NCBI GenBank assembly: GCA_017472225.1 | Contig: JAFUQS010000027.1 | Span: 1-64,000, forward strand | Source of the DNA: Clostridia bacterium | GTDB lineage: Bacteria; Bacillota; Clostridia; Oscillospirales; Acutalibacteraceae | DNA length: 64,000 bases | Direction of reading: 5' to 3' | Shown: positions 48,053 through 57,289 of the stretch, in pieces | How the letters are laid out: each line of letters opens with the position of its first letter | How positions within the stretch are numbered: position 1 is the stretch's first letter | Notes under the pieces: generated by a model | What the model saw: only the letters and a program-made list of their open reading frames with translations | Databases searched by the model: none | What the model was told of the DNA's origin: nothing | Made by a program: the position numbers and the translations under genes

Positions 48053-51000
48053 ATGGCAGAAATTGAAAAAAGCAACAGTTTTATTTCCATGGAGCACGAT
48101 ATGCTCAAATTCTGGGAAGAAAATAATTGCTATGAAAAGCGCAAAGAAAAAAATCAGGGCAAGGAACGCTTCCGTTTCATCGACGGCCCTATCACAGCAA
48201 ATAACCCTATGGGTATTCACCATGCATGGGGTCGTACCCTCAAGGATACCTTCATAAGATATAAGTATATGAAAGGCTATGACTGTCGCTGCCAGAACGG
48301 CTTTGACAGCCAGGGTCTCTGGGTTGAAGTCGGTGTTGAAAAAGACCTCGGCTTCGAATCAAAAAAAGATATTGAAGATTACGGCATTGACAAATTCACA
48401 AGAAAATGCGTTGAACGTGTTAAGCAGTATTCCGGTGTTATCACCGAGCAGTCAAAGAGACTCGGTCAATGGATGCAATGGGACAACTCCTATTACACCA
48501 ACACAGACCTCAACATTACAAGCATCTGGCATTTCCTTAAAACCTGTGACGATAACGGCTGGATTCAGAGAGAATACAAGCCTATGCCCTGGTGTCCCCG
48601 TTGCGGCACATCACTTTCAGAGCACGAAATGACAGGCTCCTACAAAACCGTTACTCATAACTCTGTATTCTTCAAGCTTCCCGTTGAAGGAATGAACAGC
48701 AAAATCGTTGTATGGACCACAACTCCCTGGACACTTTCTTCAAACGTAGCACTTGCCGTTAACCCGGAAATTGACTATGTTGAGGTTAAGGTTGCTTCAG
48801 ATGAGCAGACCCTTATTCTTGCAAAGAACGCTATCAAATATCTCGGTGACGATAAGCTGGAAGTTCTCCGTATGTTCAAGGGTGAGGAGCTTGTCGGTCG
48901 CAGATATGATACCTGCTTCCCCGAGCTTGAAGCTCAGCAGGGCTTTGAGCACAAAATCGTAGCATGGGAAGATGTTGACGCTGAAGAAGGTACAGGCGTT
49001 GTTCACATCGCTCCCGGCTGCGGTGCAGAAGATAATGAGCTTGGCAAGAGACTCGGCCTTCCCGAAATCATGCCCGTTGATGATACAGGTATCTTCCTCA
49101 AGGGCTTCGGCTTCTTCTCAGGCAAGAACAGTAAAACAATCGCCGATGAGGTTTTTGAAGAGCTTAAAAAGAGAAATAAGCTCTATCTTGTTAAGCCTCA
49201 CGAGCACAGCTATCCCGTTTGCTGGAGATGTAAGGAAGAGCTTATTTACCGTCTTGTTCCCTCATGGTTCATCACAACTGAGGAGCTCAAGCCCCGACTC
49301 ATCAAAAATGCAATGAGTGTTAAGTGGGAACCCGAATCAAACGGCAAGAGAATGGTTGACTGGCTCAACAATATGGGCAACTGGAATATTTCCCGTAAGC
49401 GTTATTACGGTATGCCTCTCCCCTTCTATGTATGTGAGGATTGCGGCAATGTGCATGTTGTAGGCTCCATTGACGAGCTCAGACAGCTTGCTGTTGACCC
49501 TGCAAAGGTTGATGCTCTCCCCGAGCTTCACAGACCCTGGATTGACGAAGTGGAAATCAAGTGTCCCAAATGCGGAAAGAATGTTAAGCGTATCACCGAC
49601 GTTGGTGACGTATGGCTTGACGCCGGTATCGTTCCCTTCTCAACAACAGGCTACTTCCAGGATAAAGAGGAATGGAGAAAGAACTATCCCGCAGAATGGG
49701 TTGTTGAAATGCGTGAGCAGGTTCGTCTCTGGTTCTATTCAATGCTCTTCATGAGCACCGTTCTTGAAGACAAGGCTCCTTACGAAAGAGTACTTTGCCA
49801 CTCAAGTGTTATTCAGGAAAACGGACAGAAGTTCTCCAAAACAGGCTTCATGATCCGCTTTGACGAGGCTGCAGAGAAAATCGGTGCAGACACAGTCCGT
49901 TACCTTTATGCGGGCGCACCCGTTGCAAATGATGTACGCTTCGGCTTCAACCTTGGTGACGAGGCAAGAAGAAAGCTTCTTTCATTCTGGAACATTTACA
50001 CATTCTTTGAAACCTATGCTAAAATTGACAAGCCCAACTTTGAAGGCTATACACCTGATAAAAATGCAATGACAGTTACCGATAAGTGGCTCATCTGCAG
50101 AACAAATGACTTCATCAGAAAAGCTTCAGCTCAGATGGACGATTACAAGGCTTATAATGTAATCAAGGAATTTGAAATTTTTGTTGATGATATTTCTAAC
50201 TGGTATATCAGAACAAATCGCCGCCGTTTCTGGAAAACAGGTGACGAAGGCGACAAGATGATTGCTTACTGGACTCTTTTCCAGGCTCTCAACGCCTGTG
50301 TGAAGGTTATGGCTCCCATCACACCCTTCATGACAGAAAGCATCTGGCAGAATCTTATCCGCCGTGTGATGCCCTCATCAGAGCTTTCAGTACATCTTGC
50401 TGATTGGCCCACCGAAATCGAAGGCTTCGAGGACGACGGCATTATTGAGCAGACAGCCTTTGCCCGTGAAATCATTGCCACCGCAATGAGACTTCGTAAC
50501 GAGCATCAGATCAAGGTTCGTCAGCCTCTCAATAAGCTCTTTGTATGCTGTGATGCGGCAAAGAGTGAAAATGTCAAGATTTTTGAAAAGAATATTCTTG
50601 ATGAACTCAATATCAAGAATATGGAATACATCAGCGATTCCTCAGTTCTTGAAGACAGCTATCTCACAGTTAACTTCAAGGTTGCAGGTGCAGTTCTCAA
50701 GGGTAATGTCAACAAAATGAAGCAATCTCTTGAATCAGCTTCAGAAGAAAAGATGGCTGAATACACTGCAAAAGCAAAGAACGGTGAATCAGTTCTTGTT
50801 GACGGCTTTGAAGAAGCTTACGAGCCTTCAATCTTCAACATTATGTCAAAAACAAAGAAAGGTATTGTTTCAGCTGAATGTCAGGGTGACACAATTATCG
50901 CTCTTGATGTTGTTCTCACAGATGAGCTTATTGCAGAAGGTACTCTTCGTGACATCATCCGTCAGTGTCAGCTCATCAGAAAAGAGGCAGGCTATGAGGT

Positions 51001-51190
51001 TGACCAGAGAGTCACCATGTCAATTGCTTCGGATGATGAACTTGTTTCTTGTGTTCTTGCCAATAACAAGGAATATATGTGTGAAGAGCTTTTAGCTGAC
51101 GATATTGTCAACACAGCTATTGACGCCGACCTTTCAAAGGAAATTACAATCGGTGACAAGGCTATCACAATTGCTGTTAAAAAGACATAA
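48053..51190 (+). CDS. ileS: Isoleucyl-tRNA synthetase, atypical subtype
   Basis: A 1045-residue class Ia synthetase that charges tRNA-Ile. The HIGH region reads PMGIHHAWGRT (residues 52-62) and the KMSKS loop is KFSKTG (near 594); both are variants of the usual motifs. The CP1 editing domain is present (WTTTPWTLSSNVALAV), as are CxxC pairs (CPRCGTSLSE; CEDCGNVHV...CPKCGKN). The anticodon-binding part follows (SNWYIRTNRRRFW). This looks like the branch of IleRS with MGxHHAWGRT known from scattered bacteria and archaea-like enzymes. ATG 48038 is also open, but it overlaps the GGAGGA ribosome site; ATG 48053 is correct by spacing. proS follows after a hairpin. Confidence 0.92.
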   Translation: MAEIEKSNSFISMEHDMLKFWEENNCYEKRKEKNQGKERFRFIDGPITANNPMGIHHAWGRTLKDTFIRYKYMKGYDCRCQNGFDSQGLWVEVGVEKDLGFESKKDIEDYGIDKFTRKCVERVKQYSGVITEQSKRLGQWMQWDNSYYTNTDLNITSIWHFLKTCDDNGWIQREYKPMPWCPRCGTSLSEHEMTGSYKTVTHNSVFFKLPVEGMNSKIVVWTTTPWTLSSNVALAVNPEIDYVEVKVASDEQTLILAKNAIKYLGDDKLEVLRMFKGEELVGRRYDTCFPELEAQQGFEHKIVAWEDVDAEEGTGVVHIAPGCGAEDNELGKRLGLPEIMPVDDTGIFLKGFGFFSGKNSKTIADEVFEELKKRNKLYLVKPHEHSYPVCWRCKEELIYRLVPSWFITTEELKPRLIKNAMSVKWEPESNGKRMVDWLNNMGNWNISRKRYYGMPLPFYVCEDCGNVHVVGSIDELRQLAVDPAKVDALPELHRPWIDEVEIKCPKCGKNVKRITDVGDVWLDAGIVPFSTTGYFQDKEEWRKNYPAEWVVEMREQVRLWFYSMLFMSTVLEDKAPYERVLCHSSVIQENGQKFSKTGFMIRFDEAAEKIGADTVRYLYAGAPVANDVRFGFNLGDEARRKLLSFWNIYTFFETYAKIDKPNFEGYTPDKNAMTVTDKWLICRTNDFIRKASAQMDDYKAYNVIKEFEIFVDDISNWYIRTNRRRFWKTGDEGDKMIAYWTLFQALNACVKVMAPITPFMTESIWQNLIRRVMPSSELSVHLADWPTEIEGFEDDGIIEQTAFAREIIATAMRLRNEHQIKVRQPLNKLFVCCDAAKSENVKIFEKNILDELNIKNMEYISDSSVLEDSYLTVNFKVAGAVLKGNVNKMKQSLESASEEKMAEYTAKAKNGESVLVDGFEEAYEPSIFNIMSKTKKGIVSAECQGDTIIALDVVLTDELIAEGTLRDIIRQCQLIRKEAGYEVDQRVTMSIASDDELVSCVLANNKEYMCEELLADDIVNTAIDADLSKEITIGDKAITIAVKKT

Positions 51191-51204
51191 AAATAAAGCA
51201 GAAT

Positions 51205-51233
51205 TCAACCCACAGTTTTCTTCTGTTGGTTGA
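51205..51233 (+). terminator. Hairpin after ileS
   Basis: TCAACC-CACAG (51205-51215) pairs with CTGT-T-GGTTGA (51223-51233) with small internal mismatch, followed by TAAAATA. A weak terminator or processing site between ileS and proS. Confidence 0.55.
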
Positions 51234-51327
51234 TAAAATACCCAAAGAAAATGAAAAATCCGTATACTATTATATATATGTATTTTTCGGCGTTAAAATA
51301 ACTACGTTTTGAGAAAGGAAAAATGCT

Positions 51328-52770
51328 ATGGCTAACGATAAAAAAATGGTCGAAGATATCACTTCCATGGAAGAAGATTTTGCCAAGTGGTATACAGACA
51401 TTTGTAAAAAAGCAGAGCTTGTTGAATACACCAGCGTAAAGGGCTGTATGGTTATCAGACCTTACGGCTATGCAATCTGGGAAAACATACAGAGAATTCT
51501 TGACGGTATGTTCAAGGAAACAGGTCACGAAAATGTTTGTATGCCTATGTTCATTCCCGAATCTCTTCTTCAGAAGGAAAAGGATCATGTTGAAGGCTTC
51601 GCTCCCGAGGTTGCATGGGTAACACACGGTGGCAGCGAAAAGCTTGAAGAAAGACTTTGTGTCCGTCCCACATCGGAAACACTTTTCTGTGAGCACTATG
51701 CAAACATCATTCATTCCCACAGAGACCTTCCCAAGCTTTATAATCAGTGGGTAAGCGTTGTCCGTTGGGAAAAAACTACCCGCCCCTTCCTCCGTTCAAG
51801 AGAATTCCTCTGGCAGGAGGGTCACACAATTCATGCAACTGCAGAGGAAGCTATTATTGAAACAGAAAAAATGCTCAATGTTTATGCCGATTTCTGCGAA
51901 AAATATCTTGCAATTCCCGTTGTCAAGGGCAAGAAAACCGAAAGCGACAAATTTGCAGGTGCAGTTTCAACCTATGCAATTGAAGCTCTTATGCATGACG
52001 GTAAAGCCCTTCAGGCAGGTACCTCACACTATTTCGGTGACGGCTTTGCAAAGGCATTCGGTATTCAGTATCAGAGCAAGGAAAACAAGCCCGAATATCC
52101 CCATCAGACCTCTTGGGGTATGACAACAAGACTTATCGGCGCAATCATTATGACTCACGGCGATAACAACGGTCTTGTTCTTCCCCCGGCAGTGGCTCCC
52201 ATTCAGGCAGTTATCATTCCCGTGGCTCAGCACAAGCCCGGTGTGCTTGAAAAGTGTGATGAGCTCATGGCTGAGCTTAAAGCAGCGGGCATCCGTGTTA
52301 AGATTGATGACAGCAACAACTCCGCAGGCTGGAAATATGCCGAATACGAAATGAAGGGTGTGCCCGTTCGTATTGAAGTAGGACCCCGTGATATTGAAAA
52401 CGGACAGTGCGTAATTGTTACCCGCCACAACAGAGAAAAGAGCTTTGTTGCCCTTGAAGGCCTTGCAGACACCGTTAAAGAAAAGCTCACTCAGGTTAAT
52501 GAGGGCATCTATCAGAAGGCTCTTGAAAATCGTGAAAACAGAACCTATGCCTGCAAAACTCTTGATGAAATCACAGCAGCTCTTACCGAAAAAGGCGACG
52601 GATTTATCAAGGCTATGTGGTGCGGAGACGAGGAATGTGAGGATAAAGTTAAGGAAATCACCGGTGTAGGCTCACGTTGTATTCCTCTTCAGCAGGAAAA
52701 TATTTCAGACACTTGTGTCTGCTGCGGCAAAAAGGCACAACATATGGTATATTGGGGCAAAGCTTATTGA
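51328..52770 (+). CDS. proS: Prolyl-tRNA synthetase, archaeal/eukaryotic type
   Basis: A 480-residue class II synthetase charging tRNA-Pro. The length and the lack of the bacterial INS editing insert identify the type 3 (archaeal/eukaryote-like) ProRS. Motif 1 region: [17 protein letters not shown] near 47. Motif 2: [23 protein letters not shown] near 146. Motif 3: [17 protein letters not shown] near 270. The C-terminal extension with Cys residues ([29 protein letters not shown]) is the zinc-type tail ending in Tyr that is typical of this group. AAAGGAAAA precedes the ATG. It is downstream of the equally atypical ileS. Confidence 0.95.
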   Translation: MANDKKMVEDITSMEEDFAKWYTDICKKAELVEYTSVKGCMVIRPYGYAIWENIQRILDGMFKETGHENVCMPMFIPESLLQKEKDHVEGFAPEVAWVTHGGSEKLEERLCVRPTSETLFCEHYANIIHSHRDLPKLYNQWVSVVRWEKTTRPFLRSREFLWQEGHTIHATAEEAIIETEKMLNVYADFCEKYLAIPVVKGKKTESDKFAGAVSTYAIEALMHDGKALQAGTSHYFGDGFAKAFGIQYQSKENKPEYPHQTSWGMTTRLIGAIIMTHGDNNGLVLPPAVAPIQAVIIPVAQHKPGVLEKCDELMAELKAAGIRVKIDDSNNSAGWKYAEYEMKGVPVRIEVGPRDIENGQCVIVTRHNREKSFVALEGLADTVKEKLTQVNEGIYQKALENRENRTYACKTLDEITAALTEKGDGFIKAMWCGDEECEDKVKEITGVGSRCIPLQQENISDTCVCCGKKAQHMVYWGKAY

Positions 52771-52793
52771 TTATTACCAAAAAAATCATCGTT

Positions 52794-52818
52794 TTTTTGT
52801 GCACTTTTTGCACAAAAA
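52794..52818 (+). terminator. Hairpin after proS
   Basis: TTTTTGTGCA / TGCACAAAAA, 10-bp perfect stem with CTTTT loop, followed by a small GCC-GTTTTT-GGC hairpin. Confidence 0.6.
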
Positions 52819-52892
52819 GCCGTTTTTGGCGAATTTCAGCGTTTTGAATAATTATTAAAATAAATTAAACAGGTTTTTATTTATATCTCACA

Positions 52893-52926
52893 GAAATCAT
52901 CCCTCAAAAAGGGATGATTTCTTTTG
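52893..52926 (+). terminator. Terminator before the lysozyme-FN3 gene leader
   Basis: Perfect 12-bp stem GAAATCATCCCT / AGGGATGATTTC, loop CAAAA, then TTTTGATTTTT. It isolates proS from the next promoter. Confidence 0.88.
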
Positions 52927-52963
52927 ATTTTTGGGTAAAAAATGCCTTCAAAATGCATAAAAC

Positions 52964-52992
52964 TTGACAATTTTGCCATAAATAGATATAAT
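52964..52992 (+). promoter_or_regulatory. Promoter of the lysozyme-FN3 gene
   Basis: Perfect consensus: TTGACA (52964-52969), 17-bp spacer, TATAAT (52987-52992). Confidence 0.88.
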
Positions 52993-52998
52993 ACCAAC

Positions 52999-53276
52999 CG
53001 TTGCCCAGACGTAAAGTTATACATAGGGGCGGAGAAATCCTTCCCTGAACAGGCAAAAGCAATGAAAGGCTGCATCTGCAAGGTCAGAGCGAGGCGGAAC
53101 ACAACTTATAAAAAATGTATAAACATCCACAAAAAATTCAGATTCTTTTCAGTGTTCCAATGCCGAGTTTATGCAAATCCAAAATGTCAGCCCGGAGTGT
53201 TTCAGGCTTTGTCTGTGTGCCGTATAAGGTTTATACTTCAGCTTTAAACGGCATAGAATAAATCAGAGGTGATAAA
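52999..53276 (+). promoter_or_regulatory. Long structured leader, class unknown
   Basis: About 278 nt separate the expected transcription start from the ATG. The first 110 nt are G-rich and purine-rich compared with surrounding intergenic DNA (segments GGGGCGGAGAAATCC, GGTCAGAGCGAGGCGGAAC). A hairpin TGCCGT.../...ACGGCA spans 53217-53254, just before the ribosome site AGAGGTGA. This is typical of a riboswitch or structured RNA leader, but it fits none of the c-di-AMP, c-di-GMP, glycine, TPP, cobalamin or THF consensuses that I know. A plus-strand reading frame runs through most of it but has no ribosome site and starts upstream of the promoter. Confidence 0.45.
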
Positions 53277-54818
53277 ATGAAAAAGGCTTTAACAAAAGCA
53301 CTGCTTTTCGCAATGACTATTGTTACTCTCGCCGCAATTATACCACTCTCAGCCAACGCAAGTACCAGCAACAAACAAAAAGTCTATTCCTTCCTCACAA
53401 ATGAGATGAAGTTGAATTCAGCAGCAGCATGCGGCATTCTTGCCAACATTGAAAGAGAATCGGATTTCAATCCAAGACTCGTTATCAGGGACAGTAACGG
53501 CCTTCAAAGCGGCGGTTTATGTCAGTGGAACGGCGGCAGATTCTCAAATCTTAAAAGATACTGCGAGAGAAACGGCTACAGCTACCTTTCGGTTGAAGGT
53601 CAGATGAATTACCTGAAATATGAGCTCAGTCAGAATTCATATGATTATATCTATGATTTTCTCAGAACCGTTACAAACAATTCTGACGGTGCATATGATG
53701 CAGGTTATTATTGGTGTTATTATTTTGAAATCCCCTCAAACAGAGGTGTGAAGGCAAAGCAAAGAGGCTCAAATGCCAAAAATGAGTATTGGCCTCAGTT
53801 CGGCAACAAAATACCGTCAAAGCCCACATTGTCCTTTTCAAAAAAGGCAACAACATACGACATGGATAATGCAATCGGAATCAAATGGACCTCGGGCGGT
53901 AAAAACTGCACCTCCTACAGGCTCTATGTTGCCAAAAAGGATACATCAACAGGAAAGTACGATTGGACAAACTGTAAAACTTATTCAATCGGCTCATCAA
54001 AAAAATCCTATACTATTGCAAAAAATTCATTGAAAACCGGTACCTACAAAATCAAGCTCCGTGCTTTCAATGACACAACCGGAGAATACAGGGACAGCAA
54101 TACAATCACTTGCAAAATCAAGTGTGAGACCCATTCATACTCCACAAAAATAACCAAGCAACCTACTTTTGAGAAAAAAGGAACAAAGCTTCTCACCTGT
54201 AAGCAGTGTGGCACTAAGGTTACAAAATCCGTCAGTGCTTTAACCCTTTCAGACTTTGAGAGCATGAAAATGACCACACCGAAGCTTTCTTCTGCATCCG
54301 CAAAATCCATAAAGCTTAAATGGGATAAATTTGCCGGTGCAACAGGCTACTGCATTTATCAGCAGCTTGGAGGAAAATGGCAGCTTCTCGGCAAAACCTC
54401 AGGCTTAAGCTATACCGTTAAAAGCCTTAAGCCATCAACGGAATATAAATTCCGCATCAGGGCTTATGCCAAAGACGGCAGTGAAACCTACTACACAAGC
54501 TATTCATCAACCCTTGTCACCGCAACAAAAACTGCAAATGCGCCCACCATTGCCCTTTCAAGAGGCACCAACAAGGCAACCGTCTCATGGAACAAGGTAA
54601 GCGGAGCAGACGGATATCAGATTTATGTTGCAACGGGTGAAAACAGCAAAAATTATAAAAGGGTTGCATCCGTCGGTGCAAAAACCACTTCATATACCCT
54701 GACAGGGCTTAAAAAGAACCAGTATTATAATTTCAAGGTCAGACCGTATGTTAAGTGCAGTAATGACACTTATGTTTACGGAAGCTTCTCAAAAGTTAAA
54801 TATATAATAGCAAGATAA
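53277..54818 (+). CDS. Secreted phage-tail-lysozyme-like protein with FN3 domains
   Basis: A 513-residue exported protein. Signal peptide (MKKALTKALLFAMTIVTLAA, cleavage after ANA). Residues 35-180 resemble the phage-tail lysozyme domain: KVYSFLTNEMKLNSAAACGILANIERESDFNP with the catalytic Glu in ERES, then GGLCQWNGGRFSNLK. A fibronectin-type-III-like domain follows (about 187-280), then a short zinc-knuckle-like segment (KLLTCKQCGTKV, near 302), and two FN3 domains (about 325-420 and 424-510). It probably cuts or binds peptidoglycan outside the cell. It is monocistronic with a perfect promoter, long leader and strong terminator, which implies its own regulation. Confidence 0.88.
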   Translation: MKKALTKALLFAMTIVTLAAIIPLSANASTSNKQKVYSFLTNEMKLNSAAACGILANIERESDFNPRLVIRDSNGLQSGGLCQWNGGRFSNLKRYCERNGYSYLSVEGQMNYLKYELSQNSYDYIYDFLRTVTNNSDGAYDAGYYWCYYFEIPSNRGVKAKQRGSNAKNEYWPQFGNKIPSKPTLSFSKKATTYDMDNAIGIKWTSGGKNCTSYRLYVAKKDTSTGKYDWTNCKTYSIGSSKKSYTIAKNSLKTGTYKIKLRAFNDTTGEYRDSNTITCKIKCETHSYSTKITKQPTFEKKGTKLLTCKQCGTKVTKSVSALTLSDFESMKMTTPKLSSASAKSIKLKWDKFAGATGYCIYQQLGGKWQLLGKTSGLSYTVKSLKPSTEYKFRIRAYAKDGSETYYTSYSSTLVTATKTANAPTIALSRGTNKATVSWNKVSGADGYQIYVATGENSKNYKRVASVGAKTTSYTLTGLKKNQYYNFKVRPYVKCSNDTYVYGSFSKVKYIIAR

Positions 54819-54825
54819 GAATAAC

Positions 54826-54862
54826 GAGCTGTAAAAACATATGTTTTTACAGCTCATATTTT
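54826..54862 (+). terminator. Terminator of the lysozyme-FN3 gene
   Basis: Perfect 30-bp palindrome from GAGCTGTAAAAAC to GTTTTTACAGCTC (54826-54855), followed by ATATTTT. The stem core is the same as at 9544-9579. Confidence 0.9.
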
Positions 54863-55180
54863 ATCTGTCATCATTTTTGCCTGAAAACGCCATTTTAAGA
54901 GCGTTTTTGAAATTTGCTTGTAGTTTTACTATTTTTAATCAAAAGCACCTTAAAATCCAAAATCGAGGAGGTTTCGTTAACAGAATATTCAATTCACCAC
55001 TTCAACCTCAATTTCGGCTCAAAACAGCATTTTTTCGGTCTGATTCCCCACTTTGCACCACCTTCAGATGAATATATTCACCACAAATAGAATACCCCCA
55101 AAAAAACGGTTTGCTAATTCTGTATTTTTTAACTTTTATAAAAGCAAGAGCTGACGAAGCAATCACGGATGCCGTCAGCT

Positions 55181-55376
55181 ACTGTCGGACTACTCGCAGG
55201 GGCTCTGAGTGGATAGTAGTCAGTAGTCAGTAGACAGTAGTCAGGAGACAGGGGTCAGTAGTCAGTAGTCAGTAGACAGTAGTCAGGAAAAATAAAAAAG
55301 TGAGAATAACAACGTAAAGAGGAATTCTCTTTCAGAAAGCAGCCTGTAGCGGGAGCGACTGTCGGACTACACGCAG
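55181..55376. repeat. 19-bp direct repeats flanking the tandem array
   Basis: ACTGTCGGACTACTCGCAG at 55181-55199 and the same with one change (ACACGCAG) at 55358-55376. They flank the TAGTCAG array, 177 bp apart. Confidence 0.7.
55214..55290 (+). repeat. TAGTCAG-type tandem repeat array
   Basis: About ten imperfect copies of a 7-8-bp unit (AGTAGTCAG, with variants AGTAGACAG and GGGGTCAG). A short second copy of the array is at 55771-55796, and both end in AGTCAGGAAAA followed by A/T-rich sequence. Not a CRISPR: units are contiguous and there are no spacers. Confidence 0.85.
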
Positions 55377-55800
55377 TGGAAAGACACACAAATAAATTAG
55401 ACAATAGCAGACCTTACGGAACAAATTAAACCAAGCGGCTCATTTTATTGAGCGTTGTTTTAAACAGAGCTGTTCGGCAACCGAGCCGTGGTACAGCAGA
55501 ACGGAGCAATCTGAAAATACCGATAAGAAGAAACCTTGTTTCCTTATCCACGGTGAGCAGAAAAGAATACCGAGTAAAGGATAGAATAAACCTGACTCGG
55601 TATTTTTAGTTCTTGCGGAAGTTAATCCACTAAAGAGCGTACTTTTGCTTACTTTTGTCACAACCGACAAAAGTAAGTGCCCAAGCGGCATGAGCGTACG
55701 GAGTCAGAGGAACAGATAAAACCTTGCCGTTTAACACCACGGTACATAAAAGCGAAGTTAAATACATTTATAGTAGACAGTAGTCAGTAGTCAGGAAAAT

Positions 55801-55846
55801 ATAAAAACCATTGTATAAGCAACTCAGCTTTTACAATGGTTTTTAT
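55801..55846 (-). terminator. Terminator of the rnf operon
   Basis: 15-bp perfect stem ATAAAAACCATTGTA (55801-55815) / TACAATGGTTTTTAT (55832-55846), with a U-rich 3' side on the minus strand, 22 bp after rnfB. Confidence 0.9.
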
Positions 55847-55868
55847 GCATTTAACTAATTGATTTTTA

Positions 55869-56681
55869 TCAGAAGTGCTTTTTGATGTTATAAATATCAA
55901 TGCAGCCTACAGGACAAACCTCATGGCATTTTCCGCAACCGGTACACTTGTCATAATCAACCTTTGCACAGAAGTTTTCAACGGTTACTGCACCCTCGGG
56001 GCAAACCTTTGTACACTTCATGCAGCCGATACAACCTGCCTTGCACTGTTTTCTTGTCTGAGCACCCTTGTCATGATTCTTGCAAAGAACAGCCGCCTTT
56101 GTTGTGTCAAGGGGGAACAGGTCAATAAGCTGTCTCGGGCAGGTCTTGATGCACTTCTTACAGGCACGGCATTTATCAGGATTGATTCTTGCAACACCGT
56201 CACAGATGAAAATTGCATCATAGGGACAAACCTCAACACAATCGCCGAAGCCGATGCAGCCGTGAACGCAGTTCTTCGGACCACCGAAAAGCTGTGTTGC
56301 AATTTTGCATGAATGAACACCGCTGTATTCGAGCTTCTCTTCAACATTCATTTTGTTGCCCTGACACATAACAGCCGCAACCATGGGGGTCACACTGCCT
56401 GCCTCAAGGCCCATAACAGCAGCAATTGCCTGAGCCGCATCATTGCCACCGGGTGTACAAAGATTACATTCCTTTGTTTCACCCTTTGAAAGTGCTTCTG
56501 CATAACCGTCACAGCCTGTATAACCACAAGCACCGCAGTTGGCACCGGGAAGACATTCACGAACCTTTTCGGCAGTTTCATCAACGGGAACTGCAAAAAC
56601 AGCAGAGGCAACAGCAAGGCCTAAGCCTGCGATAAGTCCGATTGCCGCAACAATGATTACGGGAACTAAAATCTGAGTCAT
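55869..56681 (-). CDS. rnfB: Rnf complex subunit B
   Basis: A 270-residue iron-sulfur subunit, the likely electron entry point from reduced ferredoxin. A single N-terminal membrane helix (about residues 3-27) is followed by a [4Fe-4S] motif ANCGACGYTGC near 47-58. A ferredoxin-like part with four further CxxCxxCxxxC clusters follows (CIGFGDCVEVCP, CRACKKCIKTCP, CIGCMKCTKVCP, CTGCGKCHEVCP). It is the last gene of the operon, in the order C-D-G-E-A-B usual in clostridia. GGAGG precedes the ATG; a terminator follows. Confidence 0.96.
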   Translation of the reverse strand: MTQILVPVIIVAAIGLIAGLGLAVASAVFAVPVDETAEKVRECLPGANCGACGYTGCDGYAEALSKGETKECNLCTPGGNDAAQAIAAVMGLEAGSVTPMVAAVMCQGNKMNVEEKLEYSGVHSCKIATQLFGGPKNCVHGCIGFGDCVEVCPYDAIFICDGVARINPDKCRACKKCIKTCPRQLIDLFPLDTTKAAVLCKNHDKGAQTRKQCKAGCIGCMKCTKVCPEGAVTVENFCAKVDYDKCTGCGKCHEVCPVGCIDIYNIKKHF

Positions 56682-56695
56682 ATCGCTTTACCTCC

Positions 56696-57289
56696 TTAAC
56701 CGAAAATGTTTTCAACGATGCCGGTGAAGCCAAGGAAGGAAACGGAAACAAGGGAAGCTGCAACAAGGGTAATGGGTAAGCCCTGCATAAACTTCGGAAT
56801 TTCACAGGATTCAAGTCTTTCTCTTACACCTGCAAACATAACCATTGCAACCATGAAACCGAGACCGCCGCCGACGGAGTTGAACATTGACTGTGCAAAG
56901 TTATAGCCTTCATCAACATTGAGAATTACAACACCGAGAACTGCACAGTTTGTTGTTATAAGCGGAAGATAAATACCCAATGCGCTGTAAAGAGCAGGGA
57001 TATACTTTTTAAGAATAATTTCAACAAGCTGAACGAGAGCAGCAATAACAAGAATGAAAACGATGGTCTGAAGATATTCGAGATCATTTTTAACAAGAAG
57101 GAACTTGTTGATGGGATAGCAAACTGCCGTTGCAAGAGCCATAACAAAGATAACCGCTGCACTCATACCGACTGCTGTGTTAAGCTTTTTTGAAACACCG
57201 AGGAAGGGACAGATACCAAGGAACTTTGCAAGAACAAAGTTCTGTGTGAGTATTGCCGTAAGGAGAATGGAGAATAATTCCTTTGTCAT
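56696..57289 (-). CDS. rnfA: Rnf complex subunit A
   Basis: A 197-residue integral membrane subunit with about six helices. It is homologous to RnfE/NqrD/NqrE, and half of a pair that holds a [2Fe-2S] cluster in the membrane. NFVLAKFLGICPFLGVSKKL near residue 17 carries the conserved Cys (GICPF), and LPLITTNCAVLG near 100 carries the second. The frame is open to 57355, but ATG 57289 overlaps the rnfE stop as ATGA and matches the family start. Located between rnfE and rnfB. Confidence 0.95.
   Translation of the reverse strand: MTKELFSILLTAILTQNFVLAKFLGICPFLGVSKKLNTAVGMSAAVIFVMALATAVCYPINKFLLVKNDLEYLQTIVFILVIAALVQLVEIILKKYIPALYSALGIYLPLITTNCAVLGVVILNVDEGYNFAQSMFNSVGGGLGFMVAMVMFAGVRERLESCEIPKFMQGLPITLVAASLVSVSFLGFTGIVENIFG

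Larger units (their letters stand above)
54863..55800. other. Long gene-free region with repeats
   Basis: Nearly 940 bp without a convincing gene. It contains tandem TAGTCAG-type repeats, a pair of 19-bp direct repeats, and a 12-bp hairpin CTTACTTTTGTC / GACAAAAGTAAG (55648-55659, 55666-55677). An 83-codon minus-strand frame at 55440-55691 has no ribosome site and odd composition. The region looks like accumulated intergenic repeats or the remains of a lost element. Confidence 0.65.

Noticed and set aside
51205..51720. 171-codon minus-strand frame over the start of proS
   Set aside because: It is antisense to clearly conserved ProRS coding sequence and has no ribosome site.
52942..53247. 101-codon plus-strand frame before the lysozyme-FN3 gene
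   Set aside because: It starts upstream of a perfect promoter, has no ribosome site and is Cys/Arg-rich; the DNA is better read as a leader RNA.
55214..55290. CRISPR array
   Set aside because: Units are 7-8 bp and contiguous, without spacers, and no cas genes are in the window.
55440..55691. 83-codon minus-strand reading frame in the gene desert
   Set aside because: No ribosome site, composition unlike the other proteins, and it spans a perfect hairpin in repeat-rich DNA.
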